From Candidatus Opimibacter iunctus (GTDB lineage Bacteria > Bacteroidota > Bacteroidia > Chitinophagales > Saprospiraceae), in contig JADJVH010000002.1 in the NCBI GenBank assembly GCA_016716665.1, forward strand, positions 310,001 to 374,000: a stretch of 64,000 bases of DNA, written 5' to 3'. The notes under the pieces are model-generated. The model saw nothing but the letters and a program-made list of their open reading frames with translations. It searched no databases and was not told where the DNA came from. This document shows, in pieces, positions 47,952 through 58,034 of this stretch. Position 1 is the first letter of the stretch. Each line of letters opens with the position of its first letter. The position numbers and the translations under genes were made by a program.

Positions 47952-49215
47952 ATGATGATAAAGTATGTACTGCTTGTCCCTTTCTTTCTCTGCTTTCACC
48001 TGTTGTCAGGCCAGGAAGCAGCAGATGCATGGATGAAAGCCCAACTCGGACAGATCACCTGGGAGGGGGCTTATAAGGGCGTGCTGGCTGATTATCACCC
48101 CGTCATGCTGATCCTCGCCTCCGACCAGGACCAGATAGCCGGATACCTCATCCATGATGGTGATGGGCGCAAGCACCGGCTCATCGGTGACTGGAGTAAG
48201 AATGGCCAGTTTGTATTGCAGGAACGTGACGACTATGACCGCCTCACAGGCTATATGACCGGATCGCTCACCAATGACCAGGTCCAGATGAAGTGGATGT
48301 CTGCAGATCAGAGCAGGTTATTTGATGTCAAGGCATTTCCTGAGCGGCTCATTAAAATCAAAAACTTCAAGCCTTCTGCTGAATGGATCGAAATCGCAGG
48401 AACCCCGGCCATGTATATATCCGTGCAGAAAATGGATTACGGCATTGTCTCCGGTATGGCCAATCTCTCAGGAAGATACATAAGGTTTGATGGCACTTGC
48501 CTTGATGGTACCTGCTCGATGTGGAATGCTGCCATTCAAACTGCAGATGGAAAAATCCTTAACCTGCTGATGAGGCAGAAGGATCATACATATTACAAGG
48601 CGACACTCGATGGCGTGGAGTATAAGGCTGAAATAAAATTTGTGACGCCACTGGCCCTTAGGCAATTTGATAATTCCACAGGTTACCTTGACTTTGTTTA
48701 TCCACAGTTTGATAGCAAAGTCTATAATGAGTGGCTAGGCCAACGGATTGATTCATTATGGAACCAGGGGATCAATCACCTCAAACAATTTCAATGCCTC
48801 CGAATATCCGATCAGGCTCGCGTATCGTACATCAGGTTGGATCGAAATCATCGATGAGGGGGATAGTTATGTCAGCGGAATGATCACTTATATCACGCCT
48901 GATGTGGTACATAGGGAAGCCTTCCTATGGCTGAAGAAAGAAGATGAATTTGTCCCACAGGAAGAACTGGTCAACACAGCCCAGGATATACAGCGCGGCT
49001 CAACACTGGCACTTGCTTCTACCATGGGGCATGATGATGAATCATTCCAGGCGTGGCTGCACAAGGTGGGCTATTCGATTTTGTGCCCGACCGTCACAGG
49101 TGTGGCTATGGCTACACCATTTGATATGGTCTACGGGGATGGACTTCAATTGCTGTCGGAGGAGGACAGCAAGACCTTGATCAAGAGGAAATATTGGAAA
49201 TATTTCGGATGGTAA
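47952..49215 (+). CDS. Hypothetical secreted protein in the Bat locus, one frameshift
   Basis: About 420 residues when joined. Signal peptide MMIKYVLLVPFFLCFHLLSGQEA. The mature part is beta-rich with repeated motifs (ITWEGAYKGVLADYHPVMLILASD, MNGATLSGRYIRFD-like stretches). The first frame ends at 48857. The second gives SITSNNFNASEYPIRLAYRTSGWIEIIDEGDSYVSGMITY. Deleting one G from the run 48767-48770 yields LWNQGSITSNNFNASEYP, joining the two. No known family is recognised. Its place, 10 bp after moxR and 33 bp before the DUF58 gene, suggests a periplasmic partner of the Bat proteins. Confidence 0.75.
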
Positions 49216-49248
49216 ACTGATCATTCTTAAAAAAACTATTCAGGCACT

Positions 49249-50121
49249 GTGGATACAAGTGATTTACTCAGGCGGGTTAGAAAGGTTGAGATCAAGACCA
49301 GGAGCTTGTCTAAGCATATCTTTTCCGGTGAGTACCATTCCGCATTCAGAGGCCGCGGGATGTCCTTCAGTGAAGTAAGGTCATATCAGTATGGCGATGA
49401 AGTAAGGGATATCGACTGGAACGTCACTGCACGCACCGGCGAACCACATATCAAGGTCTTTGAGGAAGAACGTGAGCTTACAATCATGCTACTCGTTGAT
49501 GCCAGCCGGTCTGTTCACTTTGGTACGCGCGATCCCTGGAAAAATGAATGGATGACAGAGTTATCCGCCGTGCTTGGGTTTTCTGCGTTGCAAAACAATG
49601 ACAAGGTCGGCCTGATCTTATTTACGGATCAGATAGAGATGTATATCCCTCCGCAGAAAGGGCGTCAGCATCTGCTGCGTATCATCAGGGAGTTGCTTTA
49701 TTTCGAACCCACGAGCAAGAAAACGGATATCAACGTGCCACTGGAATACCTCACCAATGTCATCAAGAAAAAGTGCATCGCATTTGTGATGAGTGATTTC
49801 ATATCACCACCTTTTGAGCTGGTCCTGAAGCTTGCGGCCAAGAGACATGATGTCATCGGCATGCACATCCACGATCCTGCCGAAGCGATGCTGCCTGATG
49901 CAGGTATCCTGCGCATGAGGGACCCGGAGACCGGAAAAATGATGATGGTAGACACCAGTGACCTGAGTGTCACTGCCGCATTTTCCAATACATACCACAC
50001 TAATGTAAACCTGTTTAAGGAACAGTTTAAGCGAGCCAAGTGTGATACGATGTCACTTTCCACGGATCAATCGTATATCCAGGAGTTACACAGGTTTTTT
50101 AAACAAAGGGCATCGGCATGA
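49249..50121 (+). CDS. DUF58 domain-containing protein
   Basis: 290 residues, starting at GTG 49249. The DUF58 signature GRGMSFSEVRSYQYGDEVRDIDWNVTARTGEPHIKVFEEERELTIMLLVDASRSV is present at residues about 35-90, leading into a VWA-like fold with a DxSxS-type metal site. DUF58 proteins regularly accompany MoxR and are thought to be its partner or substrate. There is a 4-bp overlap (ATGA) with the next gene. No membrane segment, so probably cytoplasmic. Confidence 0.92.
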   Translation: MDTSDLLRRVRKVEIKTRSLSKHIFSGEYHSAFRGRGMSFSEVRSYQYGDEVRDIDWNVTARTGEPHIKVFEEERELTIMLLVDASRSVHFGTRDPWKNEWMTELSAVLGFSALQNNDKVGLILFTDQIEMYIPPQKGRQHLLRIIRELLYFEPTSKKTDINVPLEYLTNVIKKKCIAFVMSDFISPPFELVLKLAAKRHDVIGMHIHDPAEAMLPDAGILRMRDPETGKMMMVDTSDLSVTAAFSNTYHTNVNLFKEQFKRAKCDTMSLSTDQSYIQELHRFFKQRASA

Positions 50122-51065
50122 GAAATGTGTTGATGATCCTTGTTTTGTTTTCTTCACTGGCTATACAAGGTCAGGCAGTCCTCTCCGTTGATCGCACAGA
50201 GATCAGGATAGGAGACCAGGTCAAGGCAACCATTCGCACCGACCTGAGCGGAGGCCGGGAGTGGATCAATGCAGATGCAGTCTGGCCGGATTCGATCAAA
50301 GGAATTGAAGTCGTCAATGGCCCTGTATGGGACCGTACGCGCCCTGAAGCCACATCAGCCACTTGGTCCGTTGCTTTCTTTGATACAGGCTGGGTGAGGA
50401 TCCCTGCACTGCCGATAGTGATCACACAAAATGGACAGAATGATACTGCATATACCAATGATATTCCTGTCAAAGTGGTGCCTGTAGAACCGGATTCTAC
50501 AGGATTGGCGGAGATCAAGGAAATCTACCTTGAACCATTCAGCATCGCATATTACAAACGGTACATTCCGCATCTCCTGGTGGCCATACTACTCATCATC
50601 GGGCTCATCATGTGGTGGAGGAAAAGAAAGACTGGTAAGGGAGCAGTCGAAGTCACACCAGTGCCGCTGCCGCCACATGAATGGGCTGTCAAAGCATTGG
50701 ATGAACTCGAAGCAAAGAGATTGTGGCAGAGCGGAGAGGTCAAGGAGCATTACACCAACCTCACCGGTATCCTGCGCGAATACCTGGAGCGGAGATTTGG
50801 CATACATGCCATGGAGCAGACTTCTGATGAAATCCTGGAGCAACTACGCCTCCAAAAACTCAGTCAATCGCTATTGGCAGACACTGAGGAGTTGCTATCT
50901 GTCGCTGACCTGATCAAGTTTGCCAAGGCGGATCCGGGCATGGATATACATGCGGTCACAATAGGACGTGTTCGTGCATTTGTACACGAGACTATGTCTG
51001 TCGCTGTCGTAAATGAGATATCTGCAGATCAACTTAAAACACCGCGGGATGAGGCTGTGGAATAA
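50118..51065 (+). CDS. Membrane protein with BatD-like N-domain and cytosolic helical domain
   Basis: 315 residues. Signal peptide (residues 1-20), then a beta-sandwich like the start of BatD proteins (AVLSVDRTEIRIGDQVKATIRTDL), one transmembrane helix at about residues 155-175 (YIPHLLVAILLIIGLIMWW) followed by a Lys/Arg anchor, and a cytosolic domain (HEWAVKALDELEAKRLWQSGEVKEHYTNLTGILREYLERRFG) resembling DUF4381-type C-termini. It probably forms part of the Bat envelope complex. Start overlap with DUF58 and stop overlap with batA indicate one operon. Confidence 0.82.
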   Translation: MRNVLMILVLFSSLAIQGQAVLSVDRTEIRIGDQVKATIRTDLSGGREWINADAVWPDSIKGIEVVNGPVWDRTRPEATSATWSVAFFDTGWVRIPALPIVITQNGQNDTAYTNDIPVKVVPVEPDSTGLAEIKEIYLEPFSIAYYKRYIPHLLVAILLIIGLIMWWRKRKTGKGAVEVTPVPLPPHEWAVKALDELEAKRLWQSGEVKEHYTNLTGILREYLERRFGIHAMEQTSDEILEQLRLQKLSQSLLADTEELLSVADLIKFAKADPGMDIHAVTIGRVRAFVHETMSVAVVNEISADQLKTPRDEAVE

Positions 51066-52057
51066 TGTACTGATCCATGATCCCTGGTGGCTCTTGCTCC
51101 TCGGGCTGATTCCCCTGGCCATCTGGTGGAGATCTCATCGCAGGTTGGAGCAAGGTGTAAGTGCTATTGAGATGCCGCTTACCGCCTTGCCTTTAAAGAA
51201 GTCGTGGAGAATGATCTTGTATACCTGCATCGAGCCATTGTTTTGGATATCGATCGGACTGATGATCATCGCTATGGCTCGCCCGCAATCTGAGCATTCG
51301 GAGGAAATCGTGAAAGGGGAGGGGATTGATATCTTCCTTGTGATGGACCTTTCCTCTTCGATGCTGGCCCGTGATTTTGAACCGGACAGGTTGTCTGTCA
51401 GCAAGAAAGTAGCTGTTGATTTTGTTTCACATCGTACCTATGACCGTATAGGACTGGCTGTCTTTGCTGGAGAGAGTTATACCCAGTGCCCGCTCACCAA
51501 TGATCATGATGTACTGAACGAATATCTGGAAGGTCTGGAATGTGGTGCATTGGAAGATGGCACCGCGATCGGCATGGGACTCGCTGCTGCAGTCAATCGT
51601 CTCAAGGACAGTGACGCTAAGAGTAAAGTAGTCGTATTGCTGACCGATGGTGTCAACAATGCCGGCTACATTCGTCCTTCGACTGCAGCAGGCCCTGGCT
51701 AAGGAATTTGGCATCAAGGTGTATACGATTGGTGTGGGAAGTTATGGCCAGGCTTTATCACCTGTGCGCAGGCGATCTAACGGAGATTATATGTTTGGCA
51801 TCACCAATGTAGAAATCGACGAAGATCTGCTCCGCCAGATTGCAGAGGAGACCGGAGGTAAATACTACAGAGCCGTTTCAGAAGAATCCCTGCAGGAGGT
51901 CTACAATGAAATCGACCGCCTTGAAAAGACCGAAGTAGAAATCATCGTTTATAAACGTTATCAGGAATTATACTACTGGCCTCTGATGGCAGGATTCCTT
52001 CTGCTCTCGTTCTTATTTCTTCTCCGGTCTACATTGGTGCGTACGCTACCATATTAA
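51049..52057 (+). CDS. batA: VWA-domain protein BatA, one frameshift
   Basis: About 336 residues from ATG 51049 (MRLWNNVLIHDPWWLLLLGLI), with an upstream in-frame ATG at 51013 also possible. Transmembrane helices lie at about residues 9-24 and 60-80 and at the C-terminus (YYWPLMAGFLLLSFLFLL). The VWA MIDAS motif is VMDLSSSM, followed by FAGESYTQCPLT and VVLLTDG. The frame breaks at 51691-51692: removing one G gives STAAALAKEFGIKVYTIGVGSYG. BatA-type proteins are inner-membrane components linked to aerotolerance in Bacteroides fragilis. Normally batB follows directly; here it is 6.6 kb away. Confidence 0.9.
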
Positions 52058-52101
52058 AGAACAAAGTAGAGACGCGATTAATCGCGTCTCTACTTTGTTC
52101 T
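52058..52101. repeat. 44-bp perfect loopless palindrome
   Basis: AGAACAAAGTAGAGACGCGATT followed by its exact reverse complement, starting at the base after the batA stop. The core GTAGAGACGCGATTAATC resembles a repeat I recall from cyanobacteria and other Bacteroidota. Confidence 0.9.
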
Positions 52102-52116
52102 GCGGGATATCCAAAT

Positions 52117-52149
52117 AAAAAAAGCCGTCAGTTTCAGACGGCTTTTTTT
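52117..52149. terminator. Bidirectional intrinsic terminator
   Basis: A stem of AAAAAAAGCCGTC paired with GACGGCTTTTTTT around a 7-nt loop. U-rich on both strands, it sits between convergent batA and the TPR gene. Confidence 0.88.
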
Positions 52150-52166
52150 ATTTGCTCCTTGCTCCT

Positions 52167-53761
52167 TCATCGTTGCTCCTTCAGCAACTTCAGATTGTCA
52201 ATCGCATCCTGGTTTGTCGGATCAAGTAATAATATTTCTTCGAAATAGGCTTTCGCTTTAACATTATCATCATGCTGTACCCAATACCAGGCCAGATACT
52301 TGTTGGCTTCAATCAGGTTCTTCTTGTTTTTCTCCTTGTCCACAGATGCATACTTGACGTAGTTTTCATAAGGGACCATCGGGAGGTACAGCTTAGCTTC
52401 TGCAGTATCGAGACGGTTACCTATCCTGGCGCGCATCATCCAACCCGGTGCATAATCAGGCGTCACTTCAAGCACCTTCACAAATACAGAGTCTGCTTTC
52501 AGGTCCTCATCATTGTAGTAATACGCAAGGCCGAGGTAATAATTATCAGCTACTGAAAGTGGTTTTTCGGCACCTTTGATCAGGTAATACTTGATAGCCT
52601 GCGGATAGTTTTTGATATCAAAGTATGCCTTGGCCAGCATCCCATTGATTTCCTGGCTACGGGAAGGATCCAGATCGAGGTACTTCCTGTATACATGGGC
52701 AGCTTCGTCAATCTTGCCGAGTTTCAGAGCAGCCTTGGCATAGTAATCATAATCTGACGGGAAAGCAGCCCTATCTTCTTTCTTGCCTAATTCGTCAAAG
52801 AGCATCGTGCTGTGGTCATAAGAGTGCTGGTAATCTCCTTTCTCTCCGTATGCCCATGCGAGCCATCTGTGGATGGTATATTGATCAGGATTGGTTCCAA
52901 GTAATTTCTCACCTTCCTGTATAGCACGGTCGTAGTCTTTAGCCTGGAAGGTCAGGAATTTGATAAACCTGACTTTGGCATCGATATCGTCTCCGGTCAG
53001 GGACACATATTTATCCAGCAATGGAGTGACTTTATCATATTGCCCCGTCCTGATGTATAGTTCAATAAGGTCCTTATAAGGTGCAGCATCGTCAGGGGAC
53101 AACTTTATCGCTTCCTTTAGTTTCTCAATTGCCAGGTCATACTGCTTGGCAGCAGCCCATATTCTGGCCATGCTGATATATGCAGAGGTAGTAGTGGGAT
53201 CCAGTTCTACGGCACGTTCATAGTTTGTCATGGCTTCACCATTGTCTCCGGTGAGCTTGTATGCATCTCCCAGGTGTGCCCAGTATCTGGCCACTTTTGG
53301 ATTCATGTCCCTGGCCATGGAAAGGTTAGTGACTGCTTTATTGCCGTTAGGCTTTTATTGTAGAGGTATGCTTCACCGATCATGGCGAAGATCTCCGGGT
53401 TCTTCTTGTCCAGGCGGGAGGCAGATTCAAAGAATTCATCTGCTTCAGCTAGCTTGTTCTGGTCAAGCATCAGTTTGCCAAGCCCTACTTTGCATTCTGC
53501 GCATTGTGGATTGATGGTCAATCCTTTCTTATAAGCCTTTTCAGCATCAGCGGGGGCATCAGTCTGGTAGCTTACCTCGCCAATGTAGTAATAGATGGTC
53601 CCGTTTTTAGGATCATTTTTCGCAATGGCGTTAAAGGTGGTCAGCGCTGCTCCATAATTCTCATTCTGCAATTGCTTGATACCTTCCTGGAGGGATGGCA
53701 CCTGGGCCCTGGGCACAGTCGCGCAGGCGAAAAGGATGGATAAAAAGAGTAGCTTTTTCAT
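52167..53761 (-). CDS. TPR-repeat secreted protein, one frameshift
   Basis: About 530 residues when joined, from ATG 53761 (MKKLLFLSILFACATVPRAQ, a signal peptide). The frame is open to 53824, but that segment has no signal character. Roughly ten tetratricopeptide repeats follow, such as AAHVYRKYLDLDPSRSQEINGMLAKAYFDI and VARYWAHLGDAYKLTGDNGEAMTNYERAVELDP. The frame breaks at 53353-53356: one more A (coding strand) gives YNKKPNGNKAVTNLSMARDMNP. In Bacteroidota such a TPR protein ends the exbBD-tonB-pstS-like cluster. It may scaffold or sense the state of the envelope system. The final codons lie in TGCTCCT heptamer-like DNA. Confidence 0.85.
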
Positions 53762-53820
53762 TTTAACGGTATTTAGCAAATGAGCGTGCAAAAATGCAAC
53801 ATGATTATGATGTATAGTGT

Positions 53821-54737
53821 TCATTTTACGACTTTAATATCGGCCGTATTGTTGAATTCCAGATTTCGTTCGGTCTGATATCTTGGCAACAATCCGGCCT
53901 TGAGGATGATTTTCTGCCCTATTTCCCCGCACACAAATGATGCAAACCCGATGCCGACATCACTCTTTCCGGTGTTGTTGATCATATAGAGTTCCCGGGT
54001 GAAAGGATATTTCCAATCCTGCAGGTTATATTGGAATGGCTGTATAAATCCTGCCTGTATTGAATCCTGGGGCCTGCTGATACCAAGCATGTTGACTTTC
54101 GCCAGCACGTCCCGGGTGAATGGACTGTCACTATCACTGATATCGACATAGTCCACGATGCCTATCGCATTTTCATGCTTCTCCACATAGTCCAGTACTT
54201 CGGTTTTGGAAGCCAAAGCATAGAAATGCGGTGGTAAAGTCGATTTGTTAATTAAACGTAAAACCTCCTGGGTGATCCCCGATTTGACATTTTCAATCAC
54301 AAAGTTTACTCCGGAAGTTCCGCCACCCAGCATCGATAGCATATTTTCATATGTGTAGGTGGTGTCTATGTTTTGCTTGCCCGTGATAAAGGCAATGGCA
54401 CCTGTGGCAAATGGGAAAAGCCTTGGAACATTTTGCCTTTTCGTAAGGAATCACCTTCCTCCGTAGTCAATGTCCTGGTCGTGATGATAAAATCCACACT
54501 GTCTGCCAGAAACTTCCTGAACATATCATGCTCATTGGTGTAACTGATGTTGAGCCTTGCATAAGGATAAAACCGCTCAAAGATTTCTTCTTCCTGGCTC
54601 ACGATATCTTTCAGGCTCTCATCGGCCATGATGTCCAGCGCACCCATCGTCGGTCCTTCGATGTCTTCTGCCTTCTTCACGCACCCGAGGGTAGTGAGGA
54701 GTAACAGTAAGAATATATGTCCGGAATAGCGTTTCAT
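53821..54737 (-). CDS. PstS-like phosphate/substrate-binding lipoprotein, one frameshift
   Basis: About 305 residues when joined. Lipoprotein signal with the Cys in TLGCVKKAEDI (residue about 19). The sequence has the PBP-like pattern of PstS: LDIMADESLKDIVSQEEEIFERFYPYARLNISY, VDFIITTRTLT, then GAIAFITGK...LGGGTSGVNFVIEN and GIGFASFVCGEIGQKIILKAGLLP. The frames meet near 54423: adding one A (coding) gives QRLFPFATGAIAFITGKQN. It may bind phosphate or another anion, or serve as a structural partner of the TPR protein encoded next; no pst transport genes are present. Confidence 0.82.
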
Positions 54738-54842
54738 GGTTACCTGTTAAGGGCTTAAACTAAAAGGATGACGTTGTAATCTTTCTTTTGTCCGTTAAGC
54801 CGTTGTTAAGGGGAGTATCGTTGGATTAAGGCTTTGTCGCTG

Positions 54843-54880
54843 AAAAAGAAGGCCTGATTCCCTGCACGGGAGATCAGACC
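54843..54880 (-). terminator. Possible terminator between the 59-residue gene and the PstS-like gene
   Basis: On the minus strand GGTCTGATCTCCC and GGGAATCAGGCC form an imperfect stem followed by TTCTTTTTC. It may separate the exb-tonB transcript from the PstS-like/TPR pair, or attenuate read-through. Confidence 0.5.
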
Positions 54881-54906
54881 TCTGTAACGTTTATTTTTTA
54901 TCGTTC

Positions 54907-55086
54907 TTATTTTTTTGTCCAGGCCCTGTAGGTTCTGAAGGCCCCATAGAGCACAAATGCTACAGACAAGACTTCATCCCACTGGGAAGAGGGTATGATG
55001 TTTTTGACAAACATAAAGATCCCTAATCCTATATACGTCAGTCCGAGAAGCAGAAGGAACAAACGCCTGATCGTATCGGCGTCCAT
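54907..55086 (-). CDS. 59-residue membrane protein
   Basis: MDADTIRRLFLLLLGLTYIG... is a small protein with two hydrophobic stretches (residues about 9-27 and 38-50) and a basic end (RTYRAWTKK). It starts 3 bp after the tonB stop on the same strand, so it is almost certainly cotranscribed with exbB-exbD-exbD-tonB. It is too short for routine gene calling. No family is recognised. It could be an accessory subunit of the ExbBD-TonB motor, which is inference from position. Confidence 0.7.
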   Translation of the reverse strand: MDADTIRRLFLLLLGLTYIGLGIFMFVKNIIPSSQWDEVLSVAFVLYGAFRTYRAWTKK

Positions 55087-55089
55087 GCC

Positions 55090-55917
55090 TTACTGGAGTA
55101 CAAACTTGATCGGGAGCGTAAAGGTTACAGGTACCGCTCTGCCGTTGTGTTTGCCGGGCTTCCATTTTGGCATACCGTTCACTACACGCAGGGCTTCCTC
55201 GTTGCATCCGCCACCTATACCACGTACGACTTTCGCTTTCTGGATATCACCTTCCTTGGAGACTACAAACTGTACAATCACCTGACCGGATATCCCGTTT
55301 TCACGTGCGATAGCAGGATACTTGATTTTGTCATAGATGTACTTGTACATCGCCTCAGTACCATCAGGGAAAGTAGGCATCTGCTCTACATAGGCAAATG
55401 GCTCTTCTTCCTTTGGCTCTTCGAGCACAGGTGGTGCAGGAGGATTGTCAGGCTCTGTCAGAGATGCATCTACACCACCTTCTTCTCCTTTCTTGGTTTC
55501 TGTAGCGATCTCCTTATCCTTAATCTCCTCGACAGTTGGTGGAGGTGGCTCTTCTTCTATAACCTCCTCATCTTTCTTAACTACCGGAGGGACAAACCTG
55601 ATCTGATCCTTGATCGGGGGAGGTTTTACTTCAGGCGGTGGTGGTGGAGGTGGCTTCTTAGGGTCAATGGGCGGTGGTTCCGCCAGGGTCACCTCTTTCA
55701 TGATCAGTTCATTCTCCTTTTCAGGAAGGAAGCCTTTGATCATGCGTATGATTTGAGGTGAACTCACGGCCAGTAGGAAAAAGATCATACCGGAGATCAT
55801 CGCCCGGCTCATGTTCTTGTCATACAAGCGTCTCAGCTGGAATGCCCCGTAGGCTTTATTTCTGCCATCAAAAACGATGTCATCCATCGATTTCTTCAGC
55901 AAACTTTCATTTTCCAT
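55090..55917 (-). CDS. tonB: Energy transducer TonB
   Basis: 275 residues. A cytoplasmic start, one transmembrane helix at about residues 37-57 (ISGMIFFLLAVSSPQIIRMI), a Pro/Lys/Glu-rich periplasmic spacer (PPPIDPKKPPPPPPPEVKPP), and a C-terminal TonB domain (residues about 180-275: YPAIARENGISGQVIVQFVVSKEGDIQKAKVVRGIGGGCNEEALRVVNGMPKW). It transmits proton-motive force from ExbBD to outer-membrane receptors. The gene lies in an operon after two exbD genes, with 56 bp between. Confidence 0.93.
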   Translation of the reverse strand: MENESLLKKSMDDIVFDGRNKAYGAFQLRRLYDKNMSRAMISGMIFFLLAVSSPQIIRMIKGFLPEKENELIMKEVTLAEPPPIDPKKPPPPPPPEVKPPPIKDQIRFVPPVVKKDEEVIEEEPPPPTVEEIKDKEIATETKKGEEGGVDASLTEPDNPPAPPVLEEPKEEEPFAYVEQMPTFPDGTEAMYKYIYDKIKYPAIARENGISGQVIVQFVVSKEGDIQKAKVVRGIGGGCNEEALRVVNGMPKWKPGKHNGRAVPVTFTLPIKFVLQ

Positions 55918-55973
55918 GGTTATTTCTTTTTCTTATTCTAATGATGCAGTCACCTGCATAATTGCATAAATCT

Positions 55974-56546
55974 TTATTTACGGCTCTGGCCGGTACGCAG
56001 GGCGATCAGCGAATCAATAGGGTCATTTGGCTCCAGGATCGCATAGCGCTTGACATCATTGATGGTCATCTCATCCAGTACATCTACGATATTCTTGACA
56101 TTTGACCCTGGCAGCGGCTTGATCATGACAAAGAGCTGGTCCTTATCGCCCCATTGTTCCTGTACCTCTTTTTGCCTGCGTTGGATAAACTTCCTCAAGC
56201 CCGTTGGACTGTAATCGAGACTGTCCAGGCTGATTTCTGTGCCGGCCTCAATCGCATCAGGAGAAACATATGCATAGACTTTGTTCCTGGCACCAAGCAT
56301 CAAGGTCGCCGTTTTGGACATTTTGATAGGCTGTTCGTCTTTTTTATCAATATCCTCCTTGGCGGGTTTATTGACCTCCATGGTTTTTGGCTTATTCATC
56401 GTAGTGGCCAGCATGAAGAAGGTGATGAGCAGGAACCCGAGATCCACCATAGCCGTAAGGTCTACACGGGTGGACATTTTCTTGGATCGTACTTTTTTTC
56501 CGCCTTTCTTATGACTCCCACTATCGGAAGTAGTCATTTCAGCCAT
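55974..56546 (-). CDS. exbD: Biopolymer transporter ExbD (second copy)
   Basis: 190 residues. Basic N-terminus, one transmembrane helix with the key Asp (RVDLTAMVDLGFLLITFFMLATTM, residues about 27-50), and a periplasmic domain ending QSRK. The Asp in MVDLGFLL is the proton-path residue. It partners ExbB; two different ExbD proteins in tandem are usual in Bacteroidota clusters. It starts 28 bp after the first exbD on the minus strand. Confidence 0.92.
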   Translation of the reverse strand: MAEMTTSDSGSHKKGGKKVRSKKMSTRVDLTAMVDLGFLLITFFMLATTMNKPKTMEVNKPAKEDIDKKDEQPIKMSKTATLMLGARNKVYAYVSPDAIEAGTEISLDSLDYSPTGLRKFIQRRQKEVQEQWGDKDQLFVMIKPLPGSNVKNIVDVLDEMTINDVKRYAILEPNDPIDSLIALRTGQSRK

Positions 56547-56573
56547 AATTCACGTTTTTTTTTGTGATTGTAA

Positions 56574-57179
56574 TTATTCCTGCGCTGTCTTAGCTGAAGT
56601 GATCAGGTTGAATTTGTTGACTTTACGGTTTTGCAAAGCTTGTATCAGCTTGTCAAAGTGCCTGTATTCCGTAGTCTTATCTCCTTTGATAGCGATACGC
56701 AGGTTGTTGTTTTCCTGACGGGAAAACAGGATCAGATCCTCCACCTGGTGTTGTCCACCGGTCGTATCGATATTGAGCCCGGGCTGGTTGAATCCTGCCC
56801 TCTTTTCTGGCTCCATATCCAGAAATTCAGGTAAGGAACGGATATCCATCCCCCAAGTCTCGAGGAGACGGAATGCTTTCTTCTGGTCTTCAGAAAATGC
56901 AAGCTGATATTGGGTAGACAACCTGTCCAGCAATTTGAGCCTTGTATTCTGATCATCCAATCCAAAAAACATACGTCCGTCAGGAGCAATCTGGAACATC
57001 ATGATATCCTTGTCCGGAATAGGAATCTGGGCGGTAGAAGCCGGGATATCAATCGTAACGGCTTCTGAAGGCCGGAATTTGGTCGTCAGGATGAAAAAAG
57101 TCAGCAATAGAAAGGCCACATCACACATGGCAGTCATATCGACCGATGTACTCTTTCTGGGTATTTTGACCTTTGGCAT
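56574..57179 (-). CDS. exbD: Biopolymer transporter ExbD (first copy)
   Basis: 201 residues. Basic N-terminus (MPKVKIPRKSTSVDMTAMCDVAFLLLTFFIL), with the essential Asp in MCDVAFLL at about residue 20. The periplasmic part includes FRPSEAVTIDIPASTAQIP and a C-terminal NNLRIAIKGDKTTEYRHFDKLIQALQ. It differs clearly from the second ExbD, so the two are ancient paralogues rather than a recent duplication. It starts 30 bp after exbB. Confidence 0.92.
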   Translation of the reverse strand: MPKVKIPRKSTSVDMTAMCDVAFLLLTFFILTTKFRPSEAVTIDIPASTAQIPIPDKDIMMFQIAPDGRMFFGLDDQNTRLKLLDRLSTQYQLAFSEDQKKAFRLLETWGMDIRSLPEFLDMEPEKRAGFNQPGLNIDTTGGQHQVEDLILFSRQENNNLRIAIKGDKTTEYRHFDKLIQALQNRKVNKFNLITSAKTAQE

Positions 57180-57209
57180 AAGTATAAAGAATAAACGGTG
57201 AGTGAAGAA

Positions 57210-58034
57210 TTAATGTTTTGCAGCAAAACTCTGTGCAATACTGAATCCTGCCTCATCAATACCGTAGGTCAGCCCATCAATCTTGGTCGTAAAATAGTTG
57301 TAAGAGATAATCGCCATAGCAGATGTACCAATACCTAAAGCTGTATTGATCAGCGCCTCAGAGATACCTGTAGAGAGCGCAACCGCATCAGGTGCTCCTG
57401 CTGTAGCAATAGCAGAGAACGCCCGGATCATCCCGAGTACTGTTCCCAACAGACCCATCAGGGTAGCCACAGAGGCAAATGTAGCCAGGATCACAAGGTT
57501 CTTTTCGAGCATTGGAAGTTCAAGGGAAGTAGCTTCTTCGATCTCCTTCTGGATCGCCAGGATCTTCTGGTCCTTCTCAAGGCCCTGCATGGTGCTCATC
57601 GCATTGTATTTTTCTAATCCTTCACGGATCACATTTCCAACTGAACCTTTCTGGGTATCACACTCCTTGATCGCGCCTGTGATATCATTGCGATCGAGAA
57701 AACCTTTGATTTTGCGCACAAATACAGGTGTCGGACCTTTTCCACTGGCTATGCCCAGAGAAACAATACGCTCGATGATCACGGAGATTACGATGATCAT
57801 ACTGGCCATCAGCACAGGTACCATCAGACCACCTTTGTACATCATGCCGAGGTAATTGCCTGGAAGCGGATGACCTTCCGGATTGTTATCCACAAAGTTT
57901 GACGTGCTGCCAAGGATAAATTTGTAGACAATGATACCGATCACCAAAGCAACAGGAATCAGAATGGAGGCAAATAACCTGTTGAAAGAACCGCTGGTTG
58001 CAGCCTTATCAGATTTGACACTTGGATTGCTCAT
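57210..58034 (-). CDS. exbB: MotA/TolQ/ExbB proton channel family protein
   Basis: 274 residues. Four hydrophobic segments: about residues 22-42, 75-95, and the MotA_ExbB core pair LVILATFASVATLMGLLGTVLGMIRAF and EALINTALGIGTSAMAIISYNYF. It forms the proton channel with the ExbD proteins encoded downstream. It is the first gene of the minus-strand cluster exbB-exbD-exbD-tonB-59aa-pstS-like-TPR. The promoter should lie in the 600-bp region to 58634. Confidence 0.94.
   Translation of the reverse strand: MSNPSVKSDKAATSGSFNRLFASILIPVALVIGIIVYKFILGSTSNFVDNNPEGHPLPGNYLGMMYKGGLMVPVLMASMIIVISVIIERIVSLGIASGKGPTPVFVRKIKGFLDRNDITGAIKECDTQKGSVGNVIREGLEKYNAMSTMQGLEKDQKILAIQKEIEEATSLELPMLEKNLVILATFASVATLMGLLGTVLGMIRAFSAIATAGAPDAVALSTGISEALINTALGIGTSAMAIISYNYFTTKIDGLTYGIDEAGFSIAQSFAAKH

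Noticed and set aside
53762..53824. N-terminal extension of the TPR protein overlapping the PstS-like stop
   Set aside because: The signal peptide begins at the ATG at 53761; the upstream codons would bury it behind a polar stretch.
55147..55761. Plus-strand open frame opposite tonB with many Trp/Arg residues
   Set aside because: It is the complement of the Pro-rich spacer of TonB (Pro codons read as Gly/Trp/Arg on the other strand).
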